DNA from: Clostridium sp.
Lineage (GTDB): Bacteria > Bacillota > Clostridia > Clostridiales > Clostridiaceae
Reading direction: 5' to 3'
Assembly: GCF_017888565.1 (NCBI RefSeq)
Contig: NZ_JAGHFX010000056.1
Location: 27,870-91,869, forward strand
DNA: 64,000 nt
A program made the position numbers and the translations under genes. The notes under the pieces are model-generated. The model saw only the letters and a list, made by a program, of their open reading frames with translations. It was not told the origin of the DNA and did no database searches. Positions 28,430-37,206 of this stretch are shown here, piece after piece; the first letter of the stretch is position 1; each line of letters begins with the position of its first letter.

Positions 28430-29407
28430 ATGGGAATAACTAATTTTGACTTTTTTAATGATAATCATAAGGTATGGTTGAGAAGCTTTTGTGAATATTT
28501 CAATTTAAATATAAAAGAGGTAGATAATTATTTTAAATGTATTGATATAGATAGATTAACAGCTGATATTATTATAGCTGATTTAGGAATTAATTTGAAT
28601 TTATATGATAGTTCAAAGGTTAAAATTGTGTGTAGGCATATGACTACTACAACAGAAACAGGAGTGAAAAATTTTAAAGAAAAGGGATTACTAGATTTAA
28701 AGAGAATGCTACAGTTAGATACTCCACTTTCTGAATTTTTGACTAAACATAGAATTTGGGTAGACGTTGATCGAAAATATATAAGGGTTGATAATAAGAT
28801 ATATCCTATATTAGCATATGGAGATTCTTGTGACGAGTGTTTTATGAATAGAAGTGTTAAATGTACTGGATATTCAAAATGTGATTTGAGAAAAAAAATA
28901 GAACATCTAGCATTAAAACTATATAAATATGGAGCAACCGTTGAATGTTTTATAAATGCTACCCTTGAAGGTATGGAGAGATATTCTACGATTAACAGAT
29001 GCCCAGAAATATTAGATACATTGGATAATATTTATTCAAAGATATATGATTATTCTTCAACTGGATATATGTTATGTAATGATTGGTTAAAGGAGAATAG
29101 AAGGTGTTATATTATAGAATATACATCAAAACTTTCTGATATGGAAACATTTGCGCCAATAGATTACATTGGTTCATTTAGATCATATAGCAAATGTATA
29201 TTAAATAGTGGATATGATTATGATGATTATATAGAAAAAAAGATACCACAACGAGTTTTTGATAATATGATATTTATACAATGGTTTATTTCGATATATT
29301 TCTATGATTCAGAAAAATTAGGTTCACTTTTACCTAATAAATATGTACGAGCTGATAAAATAAAAGTAATGGAAGTGAAAAATGGAGAACTTGAATATAT
29401 AGATTGA
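28430..29407 (+). CDS. uncharacterised 325-residue protein
   Basis: I do not recognise this family. The ATG at 28430 follows GGGGGGG. Residues 60-100 read VKIVCRHMTTTTETGVKNF then KEKGLLDL, a His-x-Thr strand plus a Gly-Leu turn that resembles the start of ADP-ribosyltransferase-like folds. That resemblance is weak. A cysteine group C-x2-C-x7-C-x5-C near residues 138-155 may bind zinc. There is no signal peptide or membrane segment. It is the last plus-strand gene before the phage-like module and lies among R-M and HEPN genes, so a defence effector is a plausible inference. Confidence 0.5.
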   Translation: MGITNFDFFNDNHKVWLRSFCEYFNLNIKEVDNYFKCIDIDRLTADIIIADLGINLNLYDSSKVKIVCRHMTTTTETGVKNFKEKGLLDLKRMLQLDTPLSEFLTKHRIWVDVDRKYIRVDNKIYPILAYGDSCDECFMNRSVKCTGYSKCDLRKKIEHLALKLYKYGATVECFINATLEGMERYSTINRCPEILDTLDNIYSKIYDYSSTGYMLCNDWLKENRRCYIIEYTSKLSDMETFAPIDYIGSFRSYSKCILNSGYDYDDYIEKKIPQRVFDNMIFIQWFISIYFYDSEKLGSLLPNKYVRADKIKVMEVKNGELEYID

Positions 29408-29518
29408 TATAGTATAAGTAATAAGTTCTATTAGACAATGAAGATGTTAATGGAATCAATATTTTCTAAATTTTAATACAAGTGAATAAAGCAAATAGGT
29501 AGGAAAGGTTACATGTTT

Positions 29519-29779
29519 CTATGTAACCATTTCTAAATCTACTATTATGCTTACGCGTATTTGGGTTCCATTTATTAAGCGCTTTGTATCTATTATTTTG
29601 AAGTTAAGTTCTTCGAGATATGACTTTAAAGTGGTCTATTTACAAGGTTCATCATTATAACTAGGAATATTTAATTCTTTACTTAATAAAAGTTTATCGC
29701 CTTTAGTCAATGGTTTATTAATCCACGAATAATAATTAAATTCAGATAGTATTTTTTCGATTTTAGGTGTAATATACAT
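29519..29779 (-). pseudogene. small phage-module gene interrupted by TAG
   Basis: From an ATG at 29779 behind AAAGGAG, 47 codons run to a TAG (29638-29636); the same frame then continues 38 more codons to a TAG at 29521-29519. The two halves, starting MYITPKIEKILSEFNYY and TTLKSYLEELNFKIIDTKRL, read as one 86-codon protein with one nonsense codon. It is oriented like the capsid genes and lies after them. The family is unknown. Confidence 0.5.
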
Positions 29780-30320
29780 ATTATTCTCCTTTCATATTAA
29801 TAGGGGGACAAAACTTGAAGTCAAAAAAGTCAATCGGGACATTCGTAATAATCGGAACCCCACCTGTTCTAGATCTCCTCCCTATATTTTAGTGTTATTT
29901 ATAAGGGGGGATATAATAAAACTATTACCAAGGACTACTCTAAGATGATTTTTATAATTTTATTTGAATTTTTCAGTTTATTTTATTAATAACAACAATT
30001 CTAATCATATTCCTAGAATAATTTTATATAAAATATCATTCAAATAGTTATCATAATATTGGTATGAATAGATACAAAATAATAGCTAAATAGTAGAGTA
30101 GTAAAATCATAATATAATCTATATAAATTGTAATAAACATATAATAAATTAATTGTTAAATTAAATTAGTACTCTACTTAAGCTAAAGAAATATATCAGA
30201 TAAAATAAATCAAATAACAAAATAAATTAGATTCAACTATTATAATTAATATTTATTATCTATACAAAGTAAACAAAGAATAGATTAACTATAGTTATCA
30301 TTGTTATATATCTATGTATA

Positions 30321-30418
30321 CCCATATGGGTACCACAACCACATATAAAGCTTATATCTGTATTAAATATATAAATGTATGCATATATAGGATATAAGCT
30401 TTATATGTGAGATATGGG
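30321..30418. repeat. large perfect inverted repeat after the capsid module
   Basis: CACATATAAAGCTTATATC (30340-30358) and GATATAAGCTTTATATGTG (30391-30409) are exact reverse complements, 19 bases, with a 32-base loop. Beyond a gap, CCCATAT (30321-30327) and ATATGGG (30412-30418) continue the pairing. It lies just after the protease stop. It could be a terminator-like stem, a packaging signal or a replication structure. Confidence 0.7.
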
Positions 30419-30441
30419 CTTATTTGAGTATACATATGATA

Positions 30442-30978
30442 TTACATCAGTTTATAAAGCTTTAGTCGTTTATGTAGTAAGTCCATATTTACTGGAATAT
30501 CTAACTCTCTTACTTCTGCCATAGTTCCCATATATGCAGGCTCTTTATCTAATATAGATACTTCAAATAATTCCATATCTAAAATAGTCCTTTTCACAAA
30601 GTTACCTACTGATTCAAACTTATCTTTTAAAGCCCTAAATCCAAAGCTCATACCTTGAATAGCACCATCTTTTATGGCTTCATATAGTCCTTTTTCTGAT
30701 TCTTTAAGAGTAGCATATAAATACACGCCATCTTCTTCGGCTCGTAATTCTATTTTTTCCGCTAATTCAAAATATGGCTTATGATTATAGTAAAATTTCA
30801 CGTCAGGATTGGCTTCTAAGGCTTTTTGGAATACGTCTCTAGGTATTTGTTCTCTAAACTTGCCATTACGTCCACGTAATTCCTTTGACAGGCCATAATT
30901 ATTCACTCTGCAAACAATAGAAAGAGAGCCATTTTCAATCTCTCTAAGTTCCAATTTATTAAACTGTTTTTCCATCAT
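30442..30978 (-). CDS. HK97-family prohead protease
   Basis: A 178-residue capsid maturation protease. The catalytic histidine is in KFYYNHK near residue 70 and the nucleophile serine in GMSFGF near residue 117, with the RTILDMELFEVSILDKEPAY stretch that follows in this family. The ATG at 30978 lies five bases from a GGGGG and overlaps the end of the portal gene by 20 bases. In a normal HK97 module it lies between portal and capsid genes; here it is the last gene, after the capsid and portal genes. Confidence 0.85.
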   Translation of the reverse strand: MMEKQFNKLELREIENGSLSIVCRVNNYGLSKELRGRNGKFREQIPRDVFQKALEANPDVKFYYNHKPYFELAEKIELRAEEDGVYLYATLKESEKGLYEAIKDGAIQGMSFGFRALKDKFESVGNFVKRTILDMELFEVSILDKEPAYMGTMAEVRELDIPVNMDLLHKRLKLYKLM

Positions 30979-32215
30979 CAGCGTCCCCCTTATTTTCGTC
31001 AATTTGCTCTTGTTGTGATCCAGATATAACCTGTCCATTTTCAATATTGATAGCTGAAGCCATATTTGGAATTACTAATCTAGAATCTTTCATTAACATT
31101 ATCTTTCCTTGAGAAATTGATAAAAATTCTTCTTCTGAGTCTAATAAAAAAGCGTTTTCATCGAGTCTTAATCTTGCTTCGTTGATCGTTAATAACCCTT
31201 TATCAACTGCTAATGCAATAGATTCTATTCTTTCTTTTTCTGTTGCTCTATCTACCATTTCACAATCAAATTTAAACATCATATTTTTAGATTTTTCTTC
31301 GCTAGTTAATAATTGAGTAGTTAGTGAACTTTCTATACAGCTAACTATAGGGGATATACAGTATTTAAGATATTCAGAATCTGATTTAAGATCATATAGA
31401 TTAAACAATCTTTGTACATCTGCAACAAATTCTTTTTTATTTTCAATGCTTTGAATATTATTTAGATTAATATCTAAAGATTTATAATCTAAACCTTCCT
31501 CGAGTATTATTGTTTTGGCAGCATTACGTGAACCAGAATATAGATTTTTCCAACTTTCACGCATTCTATCAATAGTAGTTTGTGTCAATCTTCCTTCTGC
31601 TTTTAAATAGCCACTAGGTAAACTAATATTTTTAAGAGCTGCTTCTAAAGCTTCATCATGTTGTTGCATTAATTCAAGTAACTTATTTGAGTTTAAAATT
31701 CCCTTATTACCAGAATCTATAATCAATAGATTATAAGCATTTTCCTTTAATACTCTGTTGTTAAGTGTAAAATTAATATATTTTGCTTCTATAGTTCCAT
31801 GTGCATTAATAATATCTTGCTCCGTAACACTCTTAAAGTCTATTGGCCATAGAGATTTAATTTTTCCACTTTTTCTCTCGATGAATGAGTAACTTTTACC
31901 ATAGAGTACCAGATCACTAACTACTCTGTGCTTATAGTTATAAGCAGTTTGATACTCATTATTTTCTATATTTAACAAGTATAATCTTATATCATCATTT
32001 ATTATTGTATTTTTGAATTGATCTTTTAACATAAGATCTATTGGAAGTGAAGCTACTGTTCCACATATTTTTTGTATAGATTCAGCTACCACTGGTATTT
32101 TTAAAACATTACCTTCATTAATAAAAACTCTATTTGAAAATAAAGACTCAATAGTAGCATTATATGATCGCTCTTCTACTGATTCTTTATTATTAAATAT
32201 ATTTAAAAATCTCAT
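30959..32215 (-). CDS. HK97-family phage portal protein
   Basis: A 418-residue portal protein that would form the dodecameric DNA gate of a capsid. Typical features are the N-terminal RFLNIF, VAESIQKICGTVASLPIDL near residue 43, DLVLYGKSYSFIER near 103, and the LPSGYLKAEGRLTQ / RMRESWKNLYSG region near 205. AAGGAGAGAG precedes the ATG. A terminator-like hairpin lies between it and the capsid gene. The gene is intact. Confidence 0.87.
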   Translation of the reverse strand: MRFLNIFNNKESVEERSYNATIESLFSNRVFINEGNVLKIPVVAESIQKICGTVASLPIDLMLKDQFKNTIINDDIRLYLLNIENNEYQTAYNYKHRVVSDLVLYGKSYSFIERKSGKIKSLWPIDFKSVTEQDIINAHGTIEAKYINFTLNNRVLKENAYNLLIIDSGNKGILNSNKLLELMQQHDEALEAALKNISLPSGYLKAEGRLTQTTIDRMRESWKNLYSGSRNAAKTIILEEGLDYKSLDINLNNIQSIENKKEFVADVQRLFNLYDLKSDSEYLKYCISPIVSCIESSLTTQLLTSEEKSKNMMFKFDCEMVDRATEKERIESIALAVDKGLLTINEARLRLDENAFLLDSEEEFLSISQGKIMLMKDSRLVIPNMASAINIENGQVISGSQQEQIDENKGDADDGKTV

Positions 32216-32242
32216 TATTAATCTCTCTCCTTAAAGTAAAAA

Positions 32243-32282
32243 AAGGAGGTACACAACCTATATTCAGTTATGCACCTCGAAA
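32243..32282 (-). terminator. hairpin with T-run between capsid and portal genes
   Basis: On the minus strand GAGGTGCATAAC pairs with GTTGTGTACCTC (two mismatches) and is followed by CTTTTTTT. It would lower portal expression relative to major capsid protein. Confidence 0.65.
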
Positions 32283-32332
32283 TTTTATATTATTATGTTT
32301 TCAAATTATTAAAAAAGATAAAAAAATAAAGC

Positions 32333-33385
32333 CTACTTAGATTTCGAAGCGGCTTTTAATACTCTTACAGCATCTGGATTTGTTACAGCCATATCTCCAT
32401 AGAAATCGCATATAAATCCTATTTGGCCAGTAGTAGCATATAATTCATTTAACACTTGTATTTGTGAGTTTTGAGATAGTTTTAATGTTAATGCTTGTCC
32501 TACATTAGCTAATACTACACAATCAACGGAATCAGTTATAACAACAGGTAAACCTAAGAATTTATATACTGGAGTTTGATTAGCAACATCTAAAGCTAAG
32601 TATGGTTGTTTATTAGCGTTCATCATTTTAGATAATTCTTTAAAAGTTTCTCTATTTACGAACCATTTTGAACCATTTAAATATATTGGATTCATATCAG
32701 TTAAGACTTCCATCATGTTTTCTAAAGTAACATTTCCATTTATTAATTTTCCACCAGTTATTAAACCTTTAGTTAAATGCTTCTCTGTACCATCAGCAAC
32801 AAAGGCTTCGTGTTCAAGCTTATTGGCAACAGCTTGTGATACCTTTTCTGATATATAATTAATACCAACTATAGGGGAATTGTGTAATACATTCTTTGAC
32901 ACAGTAGTAACTACAGATATTCTTTTATCTTTTAATACAACTTTTGTAAAGTTAGATAAATCTTTTGGTTGAGCATCTTCAGTTTCTCCTAATACTTCAG
33001 CCATTAATGGGGCACCTTCTTGCAATACTGCATAATCACCTGTATAAGTTACTTTATTAGCTTCTGCTACAACTTGAGATTTTTCTTCTAATTTTCTAAC
33101 TATATCAGAAGCTAATCCTTCTGGTACTGTATTACTATGTGTAGATGTTGTTATAGCTCTTAATTCTTCTTCATAATTTCTTACTTCAATTTGTTTTTCC
33201 ATTTCTAGTTCTCCTTTGTTTTGTAATTTTTTTATAGTTTCATTTAAAGTTCTTAATTCATTTTCTTTAGCCTCATAAACTGCATTTTCTTCCGATGTAA
33301 GTGATCTAACTTCTCTTTGGCAATCTTCAAGCATTGAATCAAGCTCTTGTATTAGTAAATTCTTTTTTTCTAAAAGTCTTTTCAT
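32333..33385 (-). CDS. HK97-fold major capsid protein
   Basis: A 350-residue capsid protein. Residues 1-60 form a charged coiled-coil delta/scaffold-like region that the protease would remove; the rest shows HK97-fold stretches such as KVTYTGDYAVLQEGAPLM, KRISVVTTVSKNVL and LGLPVVITDSVD near residue 285. AAAGGAG precedes the ATG. It is first in the capsid module, flanked on both sides by terminators, so it is probably made in excess. No terminase, connector or tail gene follows. Confidence 0.87.
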   Translation of the reverse strand: MKRLLEKKNLLIQELDSMLEDCQREVRSLTSEENAVYEAKENELRTLNETIKKLQNKGELEMEKQIEVRNYEEELRAITTSTHSNTVPEGLASDIVRKLEEKSQVVAEANKVTYTGDYAVLQEGAPLMAEVLGETEDAQPKDLSNFTKVVLKDKRISVVTTVSKNVLHNSPIVGINYISEKVSQAVANKLEHEAFVADGTEKHLTKGLITGGKLINGNVTLENMMEVLTDMNPIYLNGSKWFVNRETFKELSKMMNANKQPYLALDVANQTPVYKFLGLPVVITDSVDCVVLANVGQALTLKLSQNSQIQVLNELYATTGQIGFICDFYGDMAVTNPDAVRVLKAASKSK

Positions 33386-33415
33386 GATTAAATTTCTCCT
33401 TTAGTTAATTTAGGG

Positions 33416-33452
33416 TATAAAAAAAGAGTTAACCTAAATTTGGTTAACTCAT
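33416..33452 (-). terminator. terminator between small HTH gene and capsid gene
   Basis: Perfect 9-base stem GAGTTAACC / GGTTAACTC; on the minus strand it is followed by TTTTTTT. Confidence 0.75.
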
Positions 33453-33460
33453 ATAAATTC

Positions 33461-33673
33461 TTATTTAATAAATATTTTGCTTGGGTCTAATTTTAGAAAT
33501 ATTGATACGGAAATCAATAAATCTTTACTATAAATGTTTTCAAAAAGTAATCTTCTAATAGAACGAGAACTATATTCTAATTCGTAGGCAATGTTATTAA
33601 TTGCATATGATAGATTTTTGGTTCCATAATATTTTAATAGCGTTTCTACTAAGTAGCCCGAATTTACTTTCAT
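33461..33673 (-). CDS. small HTH-like protein at the head of the capsid module
   Basis: A 70-residue basic protein, KVNSGYLVETLLKYYG at the start, with a likely helix-turn-helix around NIAYELEYSSRSIRRLLF. AAAGGAG lies nine bases before the ATG. It is divergent from the helicase gene and co-directional with the capsid genes, so it may regulate one or both. No family name is recognised. Confidence 0.6.
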   Translation of the reverse strand: MKVNSGYLVETLLKYYGTKNLSYAINNIAYELEYSSRSIRRLLFENIYSKDLLISVSIFLKLDPSKIFIK

Positions 33674-34177
33674 AATTATTCAGCTCCTTTATTAATTTAG
33701 TTATTATTATTTAATTGACATCATATGTCAAAGTTTAGGCATAAAAAAATAAAGCGATCTAATTAAGACCGCTTTATAAGGAAAAAAAATATTTAGTTTA
33801 AAATAATTGAAAGTGTTTAAATTATTAAACTTATTTTAAAAGAATTAACGTAAGAAAGTTATTAAACAATATTTAAGTAACAATTAATGAAGAAGTATTG
33901 CTACTTTAACTTTGATTAAATATCGTTCTTATGTGATGCAAAATGATACTAAACTTAATTATTCTTAACTGATAAACAACTAAAAAATAATCTAATCTAA
34001 TATAATATAATTTCGCAAGCGCAAGGGCAATATAGGCAACCCTTACAATATATAATATAAAGAACTTAGTATATATATAATAGCTAAACCTTTAATTTAA
34101 GGGGTCTGAGTGTACTTTGTGATTTTTAAATATATAATCATAAATATGATGAAGATTTAAAGCGCAAAGGAGAAATT
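33674..34177. other. 504-base divergent region, promoter or origin candidate
   Basis: This A/T-rich gap lies between the divergent HTH/capsid and helicase genes. It holds a hairpin AAAGCG / CGCTTT with adjacent CT/AG pairs (33751-33775) and a short G+C patch CGCAAGCGCAAGGGC near 34016. No gene is evident. Placement next to a helicase suggests promoters and possibly a replication origin. Confidence 0.4.
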
Positions 34178-35674
34178 ATGATGAATAAACTAAAAAAATA
34201 TGTAAGTGATGTAATCAGTGTTGATATAGTGAAGACATTAGAAAAAGGGAAAAATTATTTAATTGGTTCTGAAATGGGGAGTGGTAAAAATTATTGGTGT
34301 AGAAATATATTACTACCATATACATTGGATAATAATAAGAAAACTTTAATATTATCACATAGAAAAATAAATAGAGATCAACAAAATAGATATTTAGAAG
34401 AATATAAATGGGAATGTATAAGAAGATTTCAAGGGGGAATGTTTGAATTAATTACATATCAACAACTAGAGAATAGAATAAAAAGAAAAGATTATGAGTG
34501 GCTTAATCAATTTGAGTATATAGTTGCTGATGAAGCTCATTATTTTACTAAAGATAGTTCTATTAATAGCAAGACAATATTGTCGTTTGATTGGTTAAAT
34601 AATAATGAAAATGCTGTTAAAATATTAATGACTGGGACTTATGAAAGCTTATTTTATTTACCATTTGATAGTAAAATAGAAGTTCTAAAAGAAGCTGATT
34701 ATTATAATAATAATGTTGAAAGTTTATTAAGATATGAAGAGAGAGAAACGGCTTTAAGTGTTGTTGAGGAAAGGGTTAAGAAGAAAGAGAAGGTTCTAAT
34801 ATTTCATAATAATAAAGAGAAATTAGCTGAATTTGATAGCATGTTAACTTGTCCTTCTCAAATGCTTCATTCAGACAATAAAGCAGATTCAGAAGAATAT
34901 GATTTAATAGTCAATAACCAAAAATTTTATTGTTCAGTATTAAACACTACGTCTTTAATGACCGAAGGAGCAGAAATATTTGATGATAAAGTTAAAACAA
35001 TAATTATAGATGGAATTTCGGAATTAGATAAATTTGTTCAAGCTCCAGCAAGAGTTAGAGATGGTAAGGTAAATGTTTTTTATAAGAGAGTAACTCCGAG
35101 ACAAATTATGTATAAAGTAAAATCCTTAGAAAAACAATTATTTTATTATGATGAATTTGAAAGACTTGGAGAAATAGAATTTGTAAAAGAATATGGAATA
35201 GATGTAATAGGTAAAAGTATGAAGGCCTTCTATTTAGACACTGTTATAGATTCATTAAGTGGGCAAGAGTATACTAAACTTGATATACATACAACTAATT
35301 TAGCAAATATGCAATATCAACTTGATTGTTACAATGAAATGTTAGAATACGGATTTGAAGCTATGCTAAAAAAATATTATCCTAATATTGCTTATGTTGA
35401 CTATGAAGAGTTAAAAAGACAAGAATATATTAAAGCTGATATAATAGATAATTATATCGGTAAGAAAATATTTAAAGAAGATCAGCAAATACTAATTAAT
35501 GTAATAGCTGAAAAGTTTGGACTTCGTGCAAAAAATGGCACTAAAAAATTAGGATTAAAAACTATTAATGGATATTTTGAAGATAATAAGATTCCATATG
35601 TATTAGATAGTAATAAAGAATCTAGTGGACTAATGAGAAATAAACAATACTGGTTATTAAAAAAGATATCTTAA
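34178..35674 (+). CDS. SF2-type DEAH-box helicase-like protein
   Basis: A 498-residue protein with superfamily 2 motifs: a P-loop EMGSGKN near residue 30, the DEAH box VADEAH near 119, MTGTYE (motif III) near 149, and late motif-V/VI-like VLNTTSLMTEGAEIF and QAPARVRDG. The C-terminal 150 residues are unfamiliar and end with a likely DNA-binding helical part (KTINGYFEDNKIPYVLD). AAAGGAG precedes the tandem ATG. Helicases of this kind serve as replication proteins in phage satellites and plasmids; that role is inferred. Confidence 0.75.
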   Translation: MMNKLKKYVSDVISVDIVKTLEKGKNYLIGSEMGSGKNYWCRNILLPYTLDNNKKTLILSHRKINRDQQNRYLEEYKWECIRRFQGGMFELITYQQLENRIKRKDYEWLNQFEYIVADEAHYFTKDSSINSKTILSFDWLNNNENAVKILMTGTYESLFYLPFDSKIEVLKEADYYNNNVESLLRYEERETALSVVEERVKKKEKVLIFHNNKEKLAEFDSMLTCPSQMLHSDNKADSEEYDLIVNNQKFYCSVLNTTSLMTEGAEIFDDKVKTIIIDGISELDKFVQAPARVRDGKVNVFYKRVTPRQIMYKVKSLEKQLFYYDEFERLGEIEFVKEYGIDVIGKSMKAFYLDTVIDSLSGQEYTKLDIHTTNLANMQYQLDCYNEMLEYGFEAMLKKYYPNIAYVDYEELKRQEYIKADIIDNYIGKKIFKEDQQILINVIAEKFGLRAKNGTKKLGLKTINGYFEDNKIPYVLDSNKESSGLMRNKQYWLLKKIS

Positions 35675-35688
35675 AATTCAAAATTTAC

Positions 35689-35741
35689 GCTCCAAATTAG
35701 TGGGTTTAATATATATAATATAGATTCCACTAATTTGGAGC
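35689..35741 (+). terminator. hairpin after helicase gene
   Basis: Perfect 15-base arms GCTCCAAATTAGTGG and CCACTAATTTGGAGC around a 23-base A/T loop, 15 bases after the stop. Confidence 0.75.
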
Positions 35742-35945
35742 ATTTTAAGATATATATAACTTAATTTACAAAAAATAATCAACTTAATTTTAAATAATAC
35801 AATTGAGAATGCTATCTTAGTAAATAATAAGCTTATATTCAAGTTTTAATAGATAGATAGTATAAATCTAATTAAAGAATAAAAAAATCAGATATGGCTT
35901 GTTCTGGCGAGGTTGATGTATAATATTTAGTAAGAGGTGATTGGA

Positions 35946-36194
35946 ATGGACCATATGTCTATGATAAAAATGGAATTACATTTTCCTTATATAATAGGGA
36001 CGTTTGAAAATAGAGAAAGATATCGTTATGATATTAGAGAAATGGTACCTGAAAGACCAGAATACAAACAACTTTTAAATGAAGAGTATTTTTACAAAGC
36101 TGAGTTATCTCCTGGCGGATGGGGAATAAGTTGGGATGATTTTGTAGATATGCATGCAGATGGAGTTGCTAATTTTGGTGAGAGGATAGAGTAG
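35946..36194 (+). CDS. DUF2442-like small protein
   Basis: An 82-residue protein resembling DUF2442 proteins (a fold also seen in NE0471-type domains): a beta-rich N-terminus, then LLNEEYFYKAELSPGGWGISWDDFVDMHADG. The ATG at 35946 is preferred because AAGAGGTG lies six bases upstream; the frame also offers GTG at 35937. The stop overlaps a terminator stem. Such proteins often occur in toxin-antitoxin or mobile contexts; no partner is seen here. Confidence 0.55.
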   Translation: MDHMSMIKMELHFPYIIGTFENRERYRYDIREMVPERPEYKQLLNEEYFYKAELSPGGWGISWDDFVDMHADGVANFGERIE

Positions 36195-36217
36195 TTAATA
36201 ACTACTCTTATTTTTTT
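36189..36217 (+). terminator. terminator after DUF2442-like gene
   Basis: GAGTAGTT / AACTACTC, perfect 8-base stem with a 3-base loop, then TTATTTTTTTT. Confidence 0.8.
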
Positions 36218-36386
36218 TATTTAAATTTATGATAAACAATGCTTTTAGCTAAAATACTTAAATATTAATGTGAAAAGAAGTAACTATTTGAAAAATAGAA
36301 ATAGCAGATGTTTTTAAAGGTATAGTTTTAAATTTAAAGAAAGATAATATAGATATTAAGTAAAACAAAGGATAAGGTGAAATAAA

Positions 36387-36617
36387 GTGATAAAAAAAGA
36401 AATAGAAGAAGTTATTAAATACTATAGTGGTGAAAATAGTTTTACTATTGATATAGAGATTGATTTAATTAAAGGTAACAAAAGAGAGACAATAAGAAAA
36501 GTTTTTAATAAAGAAGAAGAAGTTACTATTACAGTAAAAATCAAATCAAATTCCAATGAGAAAAATGAACAAGTAGGAAAGGAAGATGACTTCTGGAATG
36601 AAATGTTAAATATGTAA
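36387..36617 (+). CDS. small acidic hypothetical protein
   Basis: A 76-residue acidic protein starting at GTG (36387) behind AAGGTG. It looks beta-rich (FTIDIEIDLI..., VTITVKIKS...) with a charged tail. No family is recognised. A 12-base perfect hairpin follows at 36623-36653 without a T-run. Confidence 0.5.
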   Translation: MIKKEIEEVIKYYSGENSFTIDIEIDLIKGNKRETIRKVFNKEEEVTITVKIKSNSNEKNEQVGKEDDFWNEMLNM

Positions 36618-36622
36618 TAAAA

Positions 36623-36653
36623 GAGAACTAATGATTCGCAGTCATTAGTTCTC
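36623..36653. terminator. hairpin after small acidic gene
   Basis: GAGAACTAATGA and TCATTAGTTCTC, perfect 12-base arms with a 7-base loop; no T-run follows. Confidence 0.6.
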
Positions 36654-36842
36654 AACTTGTAAATCTATATTTTTATAAAATTTGTCGAGTTGGTGCTCGC
36701 CCTTGCTTTACGTAATTATATCATATATTTACTATAGAAAATAGAGAAAAAATAAAGTTTTAGACTTTGGAAAGTGTACTATAGGAATAACAATTATATA
36801 ATATAAATATAGCAGTAATATATGATAATAGAGGTGCAAATA

Positions 36843-37070
36843 ATGAATAAAAATTTAGATGTACTTAGAAAGTATTTAGGATTAAAAAAGAAGGAATTTC
36901 ATTATCTTTTAATTGATAATGAAATAATTGATCTCTATGGAAAACCACTTGTGAATTTTATTAGAAGAGAAACTAAATACATTGAATCGAATAGTGGTAT
37001 AAGTAGAAAAACTAATTATTTTACTTCTGATTTAGGGATTAATGTTTTGAAATCAAAATTAGACATGTAA
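36843..37070 (+). CDS. small hypothetical protein
   Basis: A 75-residue basic protein with an N-terminal LRKYLGLKKKEFHYLLIDNEIIDLYG. The start at 36843 is chosen for the AGAGGTG eight bases upstream. No family is recognised. A perfect terminator follows directly. Confidence 0.5.
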   Translation: MNKNLDVLRKYLGLKKKEFHYLLIDNEIIDLYGKPLVNFIRRETKYIESNSGISRKTNYFTSDLGINVLKSKLDM

Positions 37071-37082
37071 CATAGTAATTTA

Positions 37083-37115
37083 AATAAGGTAGAATTGATC
37101 TACCTTATTTTTTAT
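37083..37115 (+). terminator. terminator after small gene
   Basis: AATAAGGTAGA / TCTACCTTATT, perfect 11-base stem with a 5-base loop, then a T-run. Confidence 0.8.
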
Positions 37116-37206
37116 CATATACAGAGCCACAACAATCTGTATCATATTTTAAAATAAAATGCGTATAAATGCCTATGCTTATATTTAAAATAAGATTTGG
37201 ATTAAA

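Larger units (their letters stand above)
29408..30441. other. gap with a broken small gene and a large palindrome
   Basis: Besides the pseudogene at 29519-29779 and the inverted repeat at 30321-30418, about 500 bases (29900-30320) are very A/T rich and hold no frame with a ribosome site. On the minus strand a run just upstream of the pseudogene encodes TGGVPIITNVPIDFFDF and ends on its ribosome site, but has no start and no recognised family. Confidence 0.5.

Noticed and set aside
29804..29895. Minus-strand coding-like run TGGVPIITNVPIDFFDF
   Set aside because: No start codon before the preceding stop and no recognised family; mentioned only as a possible remnant.
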